Assembly: GCF_000712055.1 (NCBI RefSeq)
Contig: NZ_JOOA01000001.1
Location: forward strand, 806,001-870,000
Direction of reading: 5' to 3'
Source: Ruminococcus sp. HUN007
Lineage (GTDB): Bacteria > Bacillota > Clostridia > Oscillospirales > Ruminococcaceae
Length of the DNA stretch: 64,000 bases
The notes under the pieces are model-generated. The model did no database searches. It was not told the DNA's origin and saw only the letters and a program-made list of their open reading frames with translations. Each line of letters starts with the position of its first letter. Within the stretch, counting starts at the first letter, position 1. A program made the position numbers and the translations under genes. This document shows, in pieces, positions 16,984 to 25,754 of this stretch.

Positions 16984-19908
16984 TTATTTCTCGATTTTCA
17001 GATCTGAAGCTTTGATCCAGCCGTAATAGTCGCCGTCATCGGCATCGTAGCATTCGTACACCCAGTCGCCCAGAATGCATCCGCGCTTTATGACAACATT
17101 CCAGTCACCCTCGATCGGCCACTGAACATCTTCCAGTTTTTCCTTTACGAGAACTGATTCAGTGGTATAGCCTTTCACATCTTTCTTAGTTCCGCCAAGA
17201 GCGATACCCTTAAGCGGCTTTTCGTATTCTTCATAGAGGAAGTGAATGGATTTATGGATGTAGTCATCTTCCGATATCCAGCCGTAGTAGTCACCGTCAT
17301 CAACGTCATAGCATTCATACCATTTCTTACCGTGTGATGTGCAGGTGCGTGTTACTCTGACAAACCAGTCTCCTTCTATCTTCCACTGAGTTTCCTTTTC
17401 TCCGTTTTCCAGAACATAGGCAGAAGTGTAACCATAAACGTCATCCCTGCCCCTTGCAAGTATCATTCCATTTTCAGTTCCGTCGGTTTTTTCCGGAGTG
17501 ACCTTTCCAGGGGTCTGTTCGCCGGTTTTGTCTGAATTGTTTTCTGCTTCAGCCTCCATTATCCAGGTATACTTATGATTTATCTCATCAGGATCTATTT
17601 TTTCTTCGACAATTTCTGAATAACCGTACTTATATAGTGTTACAGTATTGTTTTTGAAATCTATGCTGGAAATGTTATATTCATATCCGTCATACTTTTT
17701 AAATTTTTCGCCTAAAATATCAGATATCATTACCGGATCGCCTGTATACGGGTCAAACCTGTACGGACTCGGAGTTCCATCATAATGTCTAAAATGAATG
17801 GTTATCAGATCATAGGTTTTATAGCGCTCCCGATTACTCTTATCCAGCATTGGATAATAAAGATTTATCAGTACATCACTCATTTTCATTGACGGATTCC
17901 TTTCAAGATACGAAAGAACCTGTTCATCGTTAGCCCTGAGTGCTTTTGCCTGTTCATAAACTTTTTCATATATCCTGTTCTTTTCGGCAACTTCCTCATC
18001 CGTATGGTATCTTGAACTGAGCACTGTATGTGCTTCACCGTCATCGCCCCTCACAAGTTTGGAGTTCCATTCATTGTAAAAGACATCGGAAGTATTATCT
18101 ATATCAACTACTTCACTGTTATCAAAGTACTCACCAGTAACCATATCGTCGGTAAAAACATCTGATTCATCAAAAAAGATCTCTGTATCTCTGTCAAAAT
18201 AAGGAGCTTCTTTACTGATAACAACAGTATACAGCCTAAACTGATCACATTCTCCAAGCAGACCAATGAAATCATTTTTCAAATATTTGGCAGTATCTGC
18301 GTACCTGGAAATTCTTTTACCTGCAATGTCATTAAGCCTGCCGGTAAAATCATTGTCCTTATAGAACAGATCAGAAAACTTTTCTATTCTCCGTTTGTTT
18401 TTCAGGTCATAATTTAAAGTGATAATACTGTCAGGGAAGAGCGTGGTGTCGTTTTTCTTAAAATCATATTCATAAAAGGTTATATTCATAAACCCGTTAA
18501 TTACTTCGACATGCATTCTCCATTTATCGTTAAGCTTATCTTTGCCCTGGAATACGATATCGTCTAAATCTTTATTGATCTGTTTCTCAAAGTCTTTATC
18601 TTTGAGGAAATCTATCAGGCAGTCTTCCTTATACAGTTCTTTGTCGTCTCTGTTTCCTTTCTGTTCCGGATGTACACTTTTGGAAGAATGCGAATATTTT
18701 TCAGCTGGTTTATAATCCGCCGGCTTCTCTTTGCCGGTTCCCTTTGCGGAATAAAGCTTCATATTTTCCGGATATTCCATATCCTTCAGAGGAATATAGC
18801 CGCTGTCCATTACACATTTCTGACCTTCCTCCGACACAGCCCAGTCTGCAAAATCCTTTGTATTCTGTGAAGCCTTGTCTGTATACACGATCGATGTGCT
18901 GCTTAAAAGCGGATAGGTTCCGTCCGCCATCGTTTCCTTCGAAGGCTTTATACCATCAACAGCGATAAATTTTGTGTCAGATGAGTTTTCATACATCTGG
19001 GCAGCATATGAGTACACTGAATAACCAATGGCATTTACTGCATTATCATAAAATGCGATGGAATCCATAAGAGTAGACATTTCTCCCCGGACAAAATCTT
19101 TCGGAGGATCCATAAGGTCATATCCCTCCATGAATTCGGTCATGTAATTCTGGCTGCCTGAATCCTTGTTTCTCTGGTACGGAATGATCTTTTCATCGTT
19201 TCCGCCGACTTCCTTCCAGTTTGTTATCTTTCCGGAATAGATGTCTCTTATCTGAGCACTTGTAAGTGAATCCACAGGATTGTTTTTGTTTACGACGAAT
19301 ACGAAGCCTTCCTTTGCAACAGGTACAAAATTAAGCTTCACCCCTGCAGTCTCAGCCGCCTTGTACTGTTCCTCGGAAATCGGCACAGTAAAAATAAGAT
19401 CATTTTCCCCTGAAAGAAGCATACTGAATGACTCATGTGTCTTGTGGTGTTCAACAAGAAGCTTTGCATCCCGGTAGTTTAACCCGAGCATCTTTGACTT
19501 GAATCCGGCCTCCAGCGGAATTGCTGATGTTGAACCATCCATCTTCGGCATGGTATTGTACATCCAGATCTTTGATTTCTTAAGGATATCCTTCTTTACC
19601 TCTGTGATATCATTTCCGTTCACTGAACCGTCACGGTCAATGTCATCCCTCGACACAAAATAGTTTCCTTCAAGTATACCGCTCTTGTATCTCATCACGT
19701 CAAACACGTTGATGATTCCGTCACCGTTGATATCTCCGCGCTTTGTCTCTTCAGAAAGCGACTTCACAAGCTCGTCCTTGTGTGCTGCATTCTGCTTTTC
19801 CTCCCAGGTCATATCCTCAGCGTAAACCATGCCTGAACCTGCAAACGCAAAAGATGCTGCGGCTGCGATAAGAACGATTTTTTTCCTTAAATTTTCTGAT
19901 GATCTCAT
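16984..19908 (-). CDS. Secreted protein: N-terminal dockerin, PstS-like phosphate-binding domain, RsiV-like region, two SH3-like repeats
   Basis: 974 residues. Signal peptide 1-30 (cleavage VYA-ED). Dockerin at 57-112 with two intact calcium loops (DINGDGIINVFD, DIDRDGSVNGND). Residues 118-385 match a PstS-type phosphate-binding domain: MDGSTSAIP, ENDLIFTVPI, FVFVVNKNNPVDSLT, IRDIYSGKITNWKEVGG and RNKDSGSQNYM, the ligand loops of that family. Residues 430-620 resemble a DUF3298/RsiV-like beta region (ITLNYDLKNKRRIEKFSDLFY). The C-terminus has two copies of a repeat of about 75 residues (814-888 and 900-974) sharing 'IEGDW', 'YECYD.DDGDYYGWI', probably bacterial SH3-like wall- or glycan-binding units. 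No enzyme motif is visible. A dockerin on a phosphate-binding protein would place it on the cellulosome or cell-surface scaffold; its role there (phosphate capture, sensing, structure) is not known. Confidence 0.8.
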   Translation of the reverse strand: MRSSENLRKKIVLIAAAASFAFAGSGMVYAEDMTWEEKQNAAHKDELVKSLSEETKRGDINGDGIINVFDVMRYKSGILEGNYFVSRDDIDRDGSVNGNDITEVKKDILKKSKIWMYNTMPKMDGSTSAIPLEAGFKSKMLGLNYRDAKLLVEHHKTHESFSMLLSGENDLIFTVPISEEQYKAAETAGVKLNFVPVAKEGFVFVVNKNNPVDSLTSAQIRDIYSGKITNWKEVGGNDEKIIPYQRNKDSGSQNYMTEFMEGYDLMDPPKDFVRGEMSTLMDSIAFYDNAVNAIGYSVYSYAAQMYENSSDTKFIAVDGIKPSKETMADGTYPLLSSTSIVYTDKASQNTKDFADWAVSEEGQKCVMDSGYIPLKDMEYPENMKLYSAKGTGKEKPADYKPAEKYSHSSKSVHPEQKGNRDDKELYKEDCLIDFLKDKDFEKQINKDLDDIVFQGKDKLNDKWRMHVEVINGFMNITFYEYDFKKNDTTLFPDSIITLNYDLKNKRRIEKFSDLFYKDNDFTGRLNDIAGKRISRYADTAKYLKNDFIGLLGECDQFRLYTVVISKEAPYFDRDTEIFFDESDVFTDDMVTGEYFDNSEVVDIDNTSDVFYNEWNSKLVRGDDGEAHTVLSSRYHTDEEVAEKNRIYEKVYEQAKALRANDEQVLSYLERNPSMKMSDVLINLYYPMLDKSNRERYKTYDLITIHFRHYDGTPSPYRFDPYTGDPVMISDILGEKFKKYDGYEYNISSIDFKNNTVTLYKYGYSEIVEEKIDPDEINHKYTWIMEAEAENNSDKTGEQTPGKVTPEKTDGTENGMILARGRDDVYGYTSAYVLENGEKETQWKIEGDWFVRVTRTCTSHGKKWYECYDVDDGDYYGWISEDDYIHKSIHFLYEEYEKPLKGIALGGTKKDVKGYTTESVLVKEKLEDVQWPIEGDWNVVIKRGCILGDWVYECYDADDGDYYGWIKASDLKIEK

Positions 19909-19958
19909 ACTTTCTTAACCCCTTTAACCTTTAAATTAATCAATAAACGATAAAATAT

Positions 19959-19987
19959 ATTATACCACACCTGATAGAAAAAGTCGA
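19959..19987 (-). promoter_or_regulatory. Promoter of the dockerin-PstS gene
   Basis: Minus strand TATAAT (19959-19964) with a weak -35 TCGACT (19982-19987) at 17 bases. No Pho-box direct repeat was recognised, so phosphate control is not evident. Confidence 0.5.
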
Positions 19988-20055
19988 TATATTTTTTTCT
20001 GTTCTGACCGCAATTTCATAATGAAATTCTCATTTAGTCAATTATTTTACTTCCT

Positions 20056-20084
20056 TTGCAATTCAGGCGCAGATGTGATAAAAT
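20056..20084 (+). promoter_or_regulatory. Promoter of the MATE gene (copy 1 of three related promoters)
   Basis: TTGCAA (20056-20061), 17-base spacer, TAAAAT (20079-20084), followed by TATATTGA. Near-identical blocks lie at 21599-21627 and 26858-26886. Confidence 0.7.
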
Positions 20085-20164
20085 TATATTGATTGTTAAG
20101 GGAACAACATGAATTCATTACTAGACTCAGATCAATAATTTAAGGAGTGTCACTTCAGCACAAA

Positions 20165-21511
20165 ATGGAAACCAAAGAAGACAAACGAATTTACACGCTT
20201 AGCAAAGAAGCACCTGCAAAGGCTGTGGTCAAAATGAGCGTTCCGCTGATATTCGGTATGTTCATCATGGTGCTTTACAATCTGGTGGATACATATTTCA
20301 TCGGACTTACCGGAGATGACTACCAGATGGCGGCGGTGAATCTGTCCTATCCGGTCATGATGGTAACTGTCGCGATATCAAATATGATCGGTACGGGCGC
20401 ATCTTCATTTATCGCACGATGTCTCGGTTCAGGCGATAAGGAAAAAGCCGCTCATACTCTTACTTCAGCATTTACCCTTACTTTCATAAACAGTCTGGCC
20501 GTAACTGCGTTTGGACTGATTTTTCTTCCGTCGCTCATTACCCTGCTCGGTGCAAAGGAAAACACATTTCTCTATACAAAGCAGTACGTACAGGTGATAC
20601 TTTCAGGAAGTTTCTTTACAATGGGAAGCTACACGACAGGAGCCCTGCTTCGAAGTGAAGGTTCGGTCAGGTATTCAATGACGGGAATGATAGCTGGAAC
20701 CATTATGAACATCATACTCGATCCGTTGCTTATTTTTGCTCTTGATATGCAGATCAGAGGCGCTGCGCTCGCAACTGTTATAAGCAATGCCGCCGGATTC
20801 GGCTTTTCAGTTCTCTACTACATAAAAGGCCGAACCCTGCTGAAACCTTCTATTTCTCAGATCAGACCGACAAAGGAAATACTCCGCGAGATATTCTGGG
20901 TCGGCGTTCCGGCATCACTGGAAACACTTCTGACATCTGCGGCATATACGGTACACAATAACCTCGCTGTAAGCTACAGTGAGCTGACCGTAACGGCAAC
21001 CGGAATCGCCCAGAAAGTACTTTCTCTCGGAAATTACGTTTACCAGGGATTTGCCTCCGGCACGCAGCCAATCATGGGTTACAACTACGGTGCCGGCAAT
21101 CCTGACAGAATGAAGAAGGTGCTGAAAGCCGGTGTCATGACCGTGACCGGAACTGAACTCTTCCTCATGCTGCTCTACTGCGTTTCTGCACCATTCCTCA
21201 TCGGAATATTCACCGATTCGGAAGAAGTAATAAACACCGGTGCTCACGTACTCCGATGCATGATGTTCATACTGCCGTTCGTCGGTACAGTTTCCATGTG
21301 CCGCATGTCATTTCAGGCAATGGGAAAACCGCAGTACGCTTTCGGGATCACACTCATCCGCCAGCTCATACTCTACATTCCTCTCCTGCTGCTTTTAAAC
21401 AGCATATTCGGATTCAACGGAATGCTGTGGGCACAGCCCGTGACTGAAGCAATAATGATGGGCGTGTCACTGATACTGCTGACAACCGTCATAGGGAAAA
21501 TGAAAAACTGA
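20165..21511 (+). CDS. MATE-family efflux transporter
   Basis: About 448 residues with twelve membrane segments and two MatE halves (VPLIFGMFIMVLYNLVDTYFIG near the N-terminus; VGVPASLETLLTSAAYTVHN in the second half). MATE proteins export cationic drugs or metabolites with Na+ or H+. The start is uncertain: AAGGAG (20142-20147) overlaps a GTG at 20147 and is 17 bases from the ATG at 20165; I prefer the ATG although the spacing is long. A nine-codon reading frame (MNSLLDSDQ) sits at 20109-20138 in the leader. A dead copy of both ends of this gene lies at 26593-26917. Confidence 0.9.
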   Translation: METKEDKRIYTLSKEAPAKAVVKMSVPLIFGMFIMVLYNLVDTYFIGLTGDDYQMAAVNLSYPVMMVTVAISNMIGTGASSFIARCLGSGDKEKAAHTLTSAFTLTFINSLAVTAFGLIFLPSLITLLGAKENTFLYTKQYVQVILSGSFFTMGSYTTGALLRSEGSVRYSMTGMIAGTIMNIILDPLLIFALDMQIRGAALATVISNAAGFGFSVLYYIKGRTLLKPSISQIRPTKEILREIFWVGVPASLETLLTSAAYTVHNNLAVSYSELTVTATGIAQKVLSLGNYVYQGFASGTQPIMGYNYGAGNPDRMKKVLKAGVMTVTGTELFLMLLYCVSAPFLIGIFTDSEEVINTGAHVLRCMMFILPFVGTVSMCRMSFQAMGKPQYAFGITLIRQLILYIPLLLLLNSIFGFNGMLWAQPVTEAIMMGVSLILLTTVIGKMKN

Positions 21512-21521
21512 TTTTAAGAAT

Positions 21522-21575
21522 ACAGAAAGTATAACGATAAATCTTGATACGAATACAGTTACATACAGGTCCTGA
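21522..21575 (+). pseudogene. 3' end fragment of a paralogue of the 24911-25714 gene
   Basis: The bases after the MATE stop encode TESITINLDTNTVTYRS-stop, matching the last 17 residues of the membrane protein at 24911-25714 (TESITINFDTNTVTYGA). The MATE gene has therefore been inserted or recombined against the tail of a lost paralogue. The same fragment recurs at 26788-26841. Confidence 0.8.
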
Positions 21576-21598
21576 TACACACTACTTATGTGCTCCGT

Positions 21599-21627
21599 TT
21601 GCAATTGAGTCACAGATGTGATAAAAT
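21599..21627 (+). promoter_or_regulatory. Promoter of the DUF4869/P-loop pair (copy 2)
   Basis: TTGCAA (21599-21604), 17 bases, TAAAAT (21622-21627); the spacer and following TATATTGAATGTTAAGTTATTCTGA match the third copy at 26858. Confidence 0.7.
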
Positions 21628-21666
21628 TATATTGAATGTTAAGTTATTCTGAACGGAGGAAGATCT

Positions 21667-22128
21667 ATGCTGAAAATATATTTCGGAAAGCATCAGGATG
21701 AGATATACAACACAGCTATGTATTACGCAAATCAGTACGACAAGGAATGGATCATGGACGATTTTGCGCGTAAGATCATCCGTGATATCGATGACTCGGA
21801 AGTTATCGCTCCTGATGTAATAAAAAATAATATTTTCGGTACTTTCGGATCAACTGAGCTTTCGGCCGGTGTAAAAACTCTTCTTCTAATGAAAAATCTT
21901 CCGAAAATGATATTCAATATATCAAACTGCGGTGACAACTGCGCAAAGTACATTTTAGAACTTGCTGAGAACCGTGATATAAAAGTAACACTCCATCATT
22001 TCATGAATTTCGGCAATGATTTCGCTGTAAAAGTCATAAATGAAGGCAAACGGAAAGTTATTACAGACCCTGTTGAACTGCTCATGCTTTCCCATCACTA
22101 TCTGAGAGGTAATGATAATGAAGGGTAA
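21667..22128 (+). CDS. DUF4869-like hypothetical protein
   Basis: 153 residues, cytosolic, no membrane segment. I associate the opening MLKIYFGKH and the 'DDFARKIIRDIDDSEVI' and 'NISNCGDNCAKYILELAE' segments with DUF4869, a small Firmicute family of unknown role. It overlaps the following P-loop gene by 11 bases, and the two are probably translated together as one unit. The strong RBS CGGAGGAAGATCT precedes the ATG. It may act with the P-loop protein; nothing in the sequence shows a reaction. Confidence 0.7.
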   Translation: MLKIYFGKHQDEIYNTAMYYANQYDKEWIMDDFARKIIRDIDDSEVIAPDVIKNNIFGTFGSTELSAGVKTLLLMKNLPKMIFNISNCGDNCAKYILELAENRDIKVTLHHFMNFGNDFAVKVINEGKRKVITDPVELLMLSHHYLRGNDNEG

Positions 22129-22570
22129 AGTATCTCTGACTGTAAAAAACAGACACATCACTTTTAAGCTTGATCTTGAAAGGAATATCACCATTATAAC
22201 CGGTGACAGCGGTACCGGAAAAACAAAGCTTATAAATATGGTAAGAATGTTCTCCTGGGAAGGCAAAGCAAGCGGTGTTACACTTAAATGTGACTATCCG
22301 TGCATTGTACTGGAAGGCAACAGATGGGAGACTATTCTTGAAAGCACTCACAAAAGCATCGTTTTCGTAGAAGAAAGTACAAGTTTTCTGACATCACATG
22401 AATTTGCCAAAGCGATTCAGAATACAGACAACTATTATGTTTTCGTCACCAGAGAAAGCCTGTCTCAGATACCGTACAGCGTTGATTCTATAAAACAGAT
22501 CGTAAAGAATGGAACCCATCCGAAATTTGTGAGTCTGAAAGACAAAAGAAAATATCTTCCGGGTATCTGA
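22118..22570 (+). CDS. Small P-loop ATPase-like protein partner of DUF4869
   Basis: 150 residues. Walker A GDSGTGKTK is clear near residue 27; a Walker B-like SIVFVEE lies near residue 84. The start at 22118 is chosen because GAGAGGT is seven bases upstream; an ATG at 22112 is too close. It is short for a complete AAA or ABC ATPase and resembles the small P-loop protein at 40635-41042. After its stop, a shifted frame reads ISSGYLTEANIDSIINAMNNK-stop, so the present C-terminus could result from a one-base change, or the tail may belong to another lost gene. Confidence 0.65.
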   Translation: MKGKVSLTVKNRHITFKLDLERNITIITGDSGTGKTKLINMVRMFSWEGKASGVTLKCDYPCIVLEGNRWETILESTHKSIVFVEESTSFLTSHEFAKAIQNTDNYYVFVTRESLSQIPYSVDSIKQIVKNGTHPKFVSLKDKRKYLPGI

Positions 22571-22615
22571 CAGAGGCTAATATCGACAGTATTATTAATG
22601 CGATGAATAACAAAT

Positions 22616-22694
22616 AAAGCACGCCGCCGGCGTGCTTTATTCAATGGTACGCTTTCAGCGTACTACTTTAAAAAGGGCACGCTTGTGCCCTTTT
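22616..22694. terminator. Three-hairpin terminator cassette (copy A)
   Basis: AAAGCACGCCG/CGGCGTGCTTT (22616-22638), GTACGC/GCGTAC (22647-22663) and AAAAGGGCAC/GTGCCCTTTT (22671-22694). It separates convergent genes. An almost identical cassette lies at 29544-29625. Confidence 0.85.
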
Positions 22695-22726
22695 GCCTGA
22701 ACCATTATTTTATGTTTAGAGAGAGT

Positions 22727-23593
22727 TTACTCGTCTGTTGCGGATGTTTCGGTTGATTCTTCGTCAGCTTTTGGTGATTCCGATTCAGATTTCTCTGCAG
22801 AAGTTTCTGATGATTCATTATCATCAACTAAGTTTTCTACATTTCCATTGTAATAATCATAATCCATATAATAAACTATATCTGTTATTGTTTGTTTTTC
22901 TAAGTCGATTAGAATTTTATATGAATATTTTTGGCCAGTAGCATCATATTTTCCATCATCGAGATAACTATACTCGTCGTAATAGTAATACTCATTGAGA
23001 TCATCTATTGTTGGTTCTCCCCATGCTGATTTTAATTCATCTATAGATGAACCTATTCTAATACCTTTAGCGTATATCACTCTATTTGTGAGGTTACTAC
23101 TGCTAGTATCACATAAAAAGCAATCTTTAGCCTGCTTTTTTTCTTCAAAGTAGTTCCAAAAAGATCCTTCATACAACATACTATCCACGGAAAAAGCAAC
23201 TGTTATCCCACGATGGCTCCCGAGAGCATTGTTAGCCGCATCTACTACGTCATTGATTGGATTAACACCATTAGTAATTGTTGCTCCATCATCTAACAAT
23301 GTCTGAAGTGTTACAGGAAGAGTATATACTTTGTTGCCCAACTGAATCTTGCACGAATCAATATCAGCATCGAGAATCTCCTGAGTTGGCTCTATATCAA
23401 GAGCTTCCGGAGCAATTACATCATGAGGCGTAACTACTGCGCCAGTTACTTCTGAATCGATTATTCCCATAGCCTCATTATATGAAGACTGTTCTGTTCC
23501 GTTAGACACTTCTTCACCTGTTTTTCCGCAACTCGTCATAGTTGCTGTCATACTTGCTGCCATTATTAAAGCTAAAATAATGTTCTTCTTCAA
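22727..23593 (-). CDS. Lipoprotein of unknown function (paralogue A)
   Basis: 288 residues from a TTG at 23593, chosen because GGAGG lies eight bases upstream and the paralogue at 29736-30509 starts at the same place; an upstream ATG overlaps the ribosome site. Lipobox TSCGK follows a hydrophobic segment. The body has a PTQEILDADID segment, a LPVTLQTLLDDGA segment and a GIRIGSSIDELKSAWGEPT motif typical of small surface lipoproteins; the C-terminal 35 residues are an acidic Ser/Glu tail. No enzyme motif. It is divergent from the DUF3791-DUF3990 module. The pair was duplicated, with copy B at 29.6-30.7 kb. Confidence 0.75.
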   Translation of the reverse strand: MKKNIILALIMAASMTATMTSCGKTGEEVSNGTEQSSYNEAMGIIDSEVTGAVVTPHDVIAPEALDIEPTQEILDADIDSCKIQLGNKVYTLPVTLQTLLDDGATITNGVNPINDVVDAANNALGSHRGITVAFSVDSMLYEGSFWNYFEEKKQAKDCFLCDTSSSNLTNRVIYAKGIRIGSSIDELKSAWGEPTIDDLNEYYYYDEYSYLDDGKYDATGQKYSYKILIDLEKQTITDIVYYMDYDYYNGNVENLVDDNESSETSAEKSESESPKADEESTETSATDE

Positions 23594-23646
23594 TTTATTT
23601 TCCTCCATAAATTATTTTTTCATTATCAGAATGCAACAATGTATAT

Positions 23647-23674
23647 ATTGTACTATTTTTTTTTTTGATGTCAA
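23647..23674 (-). promoter_or_regulatory. Promoter of lipoprotein A
   Basis: Minus strand TTGACA (23669-23674), 16-base spacer with an A-run, TACAAT (23647-23652). The same promoter serves paralogue B at 30564-30591. Confidence 0.65.
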
Positions 23675-23778
23675 GCATTTTAACCTTCTTGAAAATAAAT
23701 GCTTTTACATGTATAGATTTCTTAACTGAAAAATAGTATAATTAAAATGAACGAAAAACATACTAGGAGATGAAATAC

Positions 23779-23994
23779 ATGAACAGAGAAACAACTGAAT
23801 TCGTTATCTATATCATTAATCAAATAGCAAATATCAAAAATATGTCTCCATCAAAAGTATACTCGATACTGAATAAAACTGGCTGTATCAAAGAATATCT
23901 TGTTCCGTTATATGACGTACTTCATACTCTCAGTTCAAATCAGGTGGCAGAAGATGTTATTGAATTTGTCACTACAAGAGGTGAAGTTATATGA
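23779..23994 (+). CDS. DUF3791-like small protein (first)
   Basis: 71 residues. AGGAG at 23765-23769 fits the ATG at 23779, not the ATG at 23770. The pattern 'EFVIYIINQIANIKNMSPSKVY..LN..GCI.EYL...YDVLHTLSS' is that of DUF3791, small helical proteins that I recall being encoded next to DUF3990. Its stop overlaps the start of the DUF3990 gene by four bases. By position and size it could be an antitoxin or a chaperone-like partner; this is inference. Confidence 0.7.
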   Translation: MNRETTEFVIYIINQIANIKNMSPSKVYSILNKTGCIKEYLVPLYDVLHTLSSNQVAEDVIEFVTTRGEVI

Positions 23995-24473
23995 TCGTTT
24001 ATCATGGTTCTGATATCATTATCGATAAACCGGATATACTACATTCTGGAAAACGACTTGATTTTGGTTGTGGATTCTACGTAACAAGTGTTAAAATCCA
24101 GGCCGAACGATGGGCAAGACGAAAAGCTATTCTTAGAAAAAACACTCATGGTATCGTCAATATTTTTGATATAACCGAAAAGTCTGGTTTTAAGATCAAA
24201 GATTTTGGAGATGATCTCGATAGCTGGATCGATTTTGTATGTGAATGCCGCAACGGATCTGAATGCTATAAAGAATTTGATGTAATCAAAGGAAAAGTTG
24301 CAGATGACAAAGTTTTCAGAGTCGTAGATATGTACCAGCAAGGCATATGGGACAAAGAGAGAGCTATCAAGGAAATCCGCATCTACGAATCATATGATCA
24401 GATCTCATTTGTTACGCAAGAAGCAATTGATGCAATGCTGACTTATACTGGTTATACAGAGGTGAGTTTATGA
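23991..24473 (+). CDS. DUF3990-like protein, possible ADP-ribosyltransferase toxin
   Basis: 160 residues. The opening VYHGSDIIIDKPDI, then a Lys/Asp/Phe-Gly stretch DFGCGFYVTS and later 'FVTQEAIDAML', match DUF3990, which I recall as related to the ADP-ribosyltransferase fold (H-G...  Y-T pattern of NAD binding in the 'YHG' and 'FYVT' strands, with an acidic or Gln position near FVTQEA). It lies between two small DUF3791-like genes with four-base overlaps on both sides, a tight three-gene unit like a toxin-antitoxin module. No toxicity or target can be read from the sequence. Confidence 0.7.
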   Translation: MIVYHGSDIIIDKPDILHSGKRLDFGCGFYVTSVKIQAERWARRKAILRKNTHGIVNIFDITEKSGFKIKDFGDDLDSWIDFVCECRNGSECYKEFDVIKGKVADDKVFRVVDMYQQGIWDKERAIKEIRIYESYDQISFVTQEAIDAMLTYTGYTEVSL

Positions 24474-24685
24474 CAGACAGAGAATTCGAAAACTTTTACA
24501 GAGAGCGTCTTGAAGAAAGAATAATCTTCTGTCTCGCTGAACGTAAAAATATTTCTTCTGAAAAAGCTATGGATATTTATTATACCAGCAAATTATCTGA
24601 CAGGATCTATACCGGTGAATATGGTATACAGTATCTTGATTATTCTGTTCTTACGGATATTCTTGTACAGGAAATCGGAGGATAA
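24470..24685 (+). CDS. DUF3791-like small protein (second)
   Basis: 71 residues, helical, with an ISSEKAMDIYYTSKLSDRIY segment resembling the 'SPSKVYSILNKTG' region of the first DUF3791 protein. It overlaps the DUF3990 stop by four bases. A fragment encoding its last 14 residues remains at 30624-30668 next to lipoprotein B, showing that the whole module was once present there too. Possible antitoxin; unproven. Confidence 0.65.
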   Translation: MTDREFENFYRERLEERIIFCLAERKNISSEKAMDIYYTSKLSDRIYTGEYGIQYLDYSVLTDILVQEIGG

Positions 24686-24707
24686 TTCTTTCATATTCTT
24701 AAACACT

Positions 24708-24756
24708 AAAAGCACGCCTCCGGCGTGCTTTTTTCAATGGTACGCTTTCAGCGTCC
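24708..24756 (+). terminator. Terminator of the DUF3791-DUF3990 unit
   Basis: AAAAGCACGCC/GGCGTGCTTTT stem with a T-run (24708-24734), followed by a decayed GTACGC hairpin (to 24756). Member of the CACGCC hairpin family of this zone. Confidence 0.8.
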
Positions 24757-24838
24757 GCATCTTCTTCAAATGTACAAACTGATACGTCAATAATTATTGT
24801 ACGCCAAAAATATTTTATTGTTTTTCGATATATTTTTA

Positions 24839-24867
24839 TTGACATTCACATTCATTTGTGATATCAT
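24839..24867 (+). promoter_or_regulatory. Promoter of the 24911 gene
   Basis: TTGACA (24839-24844), 17-base spacer, TATCAT (24862-24867), about 44 bases before the start. Confidence 0.7.
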
Positions 24868-24910
24868 AATATCAGGGAATTCCAAATACAATATTTGAGG
24901 AGGAAGTACT

Positions 24911-25714
24911 ATGGAGCACACTGTCGCTGTAAACAAAAAAGTAATAACAATAAGGATCTGCATATACGCTGTTTGCATCGTCTCATGGTTTATCGTCGTT
25001 TTGCTTACAGGTTTGCACACTGGATTCCACTTCTTTTTAATCACTGCCTTTTTTGCATTCAGAATTTACAGAAATATCAGAAGAATACGGAAATACAATG
25101 GCTGCATCACATCTGAAGAATCTGCTGTTAAAATACGTCCTGTATCAGACGAAGTGATCTTTACCGTTCTGACGCCATTAGCTGCCGGATTTATCTTCTT
25201 TTTCTCAATAATTTTTACTCTTCAGATTCCTACGATAAACAGTTTTTCCCCTTCACAGTATAAGTTTTCAAAACTCTATATAGAAAAAGCCGGCGGAACT
25301 AAAACTGATCTGCTCCCTGATAAACTCCCGGAAACATTAACTTACTATAATCTTTGGTACTTTCCGGGATTCCTGCAGGCATCTCCAATGCTGACTCTGG
25401 ATTTAACCACAGACGATAAAGGCATTGCAGAAATACAAAGTGAAGCCGAAAAACTCGCTGTTGCTTCATTTGATCTTGAAAAATACAATGCCGATAATGA
25501 GAACAAAGAAGTAAAGGCTTTTAAAGAATGGTATTTCAAACCTGATGACCACGGATACACCAATGATACCATAAGACCAAGAACCGGTGCAGCCGGCAAA
25601 GAAAACGGCCGCGGAACAATTTACATCATTTCATCAAACGGAGACTGGAATCATCAGCATACTGAAAGTATAACGATAAACTTTGATACGAATACAGTTA
25701 CATATGGGGCCTGA
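24911..25714 (+). CDS. Membrane protein of unknown function
   Basis: 267 residues. Two hydrophobic segments form a hairpin near the N-terminus (residues 15-50), a third lies at about 85-105, and a polar extracytoplasmic domain of about 160 residues follows, ending in TESITINFDTNTVTYGA. No family recognised. RBS GGAGGAAG is eight bases upstream. Its last 17 codons exist as two detached fragments (21522-21575 and 26788-26841), so this gene had at least one paralogue nearby. Confidence 0.7.
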   Translation: MEHTVAVNKKVITIRICIYAVCIVSWFIVVLLTGLHTGFHFFLITAFFAFRIYRNIRRIRKYNGCITSEESAVKIRPVSDEVIFTVLTPLAAGFIFFFSIIFTLQIPTINSFSPSQYKFSKLYIEKAGGTKTDLLPDKLPETLTYYNLWYFPGFLQASPMLTLDLTTDDKGIAEIQSEAEKLAVASFDLEKYNADNENKEVKAFKEWYFKPDDHGYTNDTIRPRTGAAGKENGRGTIYIISSNGDWNHQHTESITINFDTNTVTYGA

Positions 25715-25717
25715 AAT

Positions 25718-25748
25718 AAAAAGCACGCCGTCGGCGTGCTTTTTTTTC
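25718..25748 (+). terminator. Terminator of the 24911 gene
   Basis: AAGCACGCCG/CGGCGTGCTT stem with A- and T-runs, member of the local CACGCC hairpin family. Confidence 0.85.
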
Positions 25749-25754
25749 CATAGC

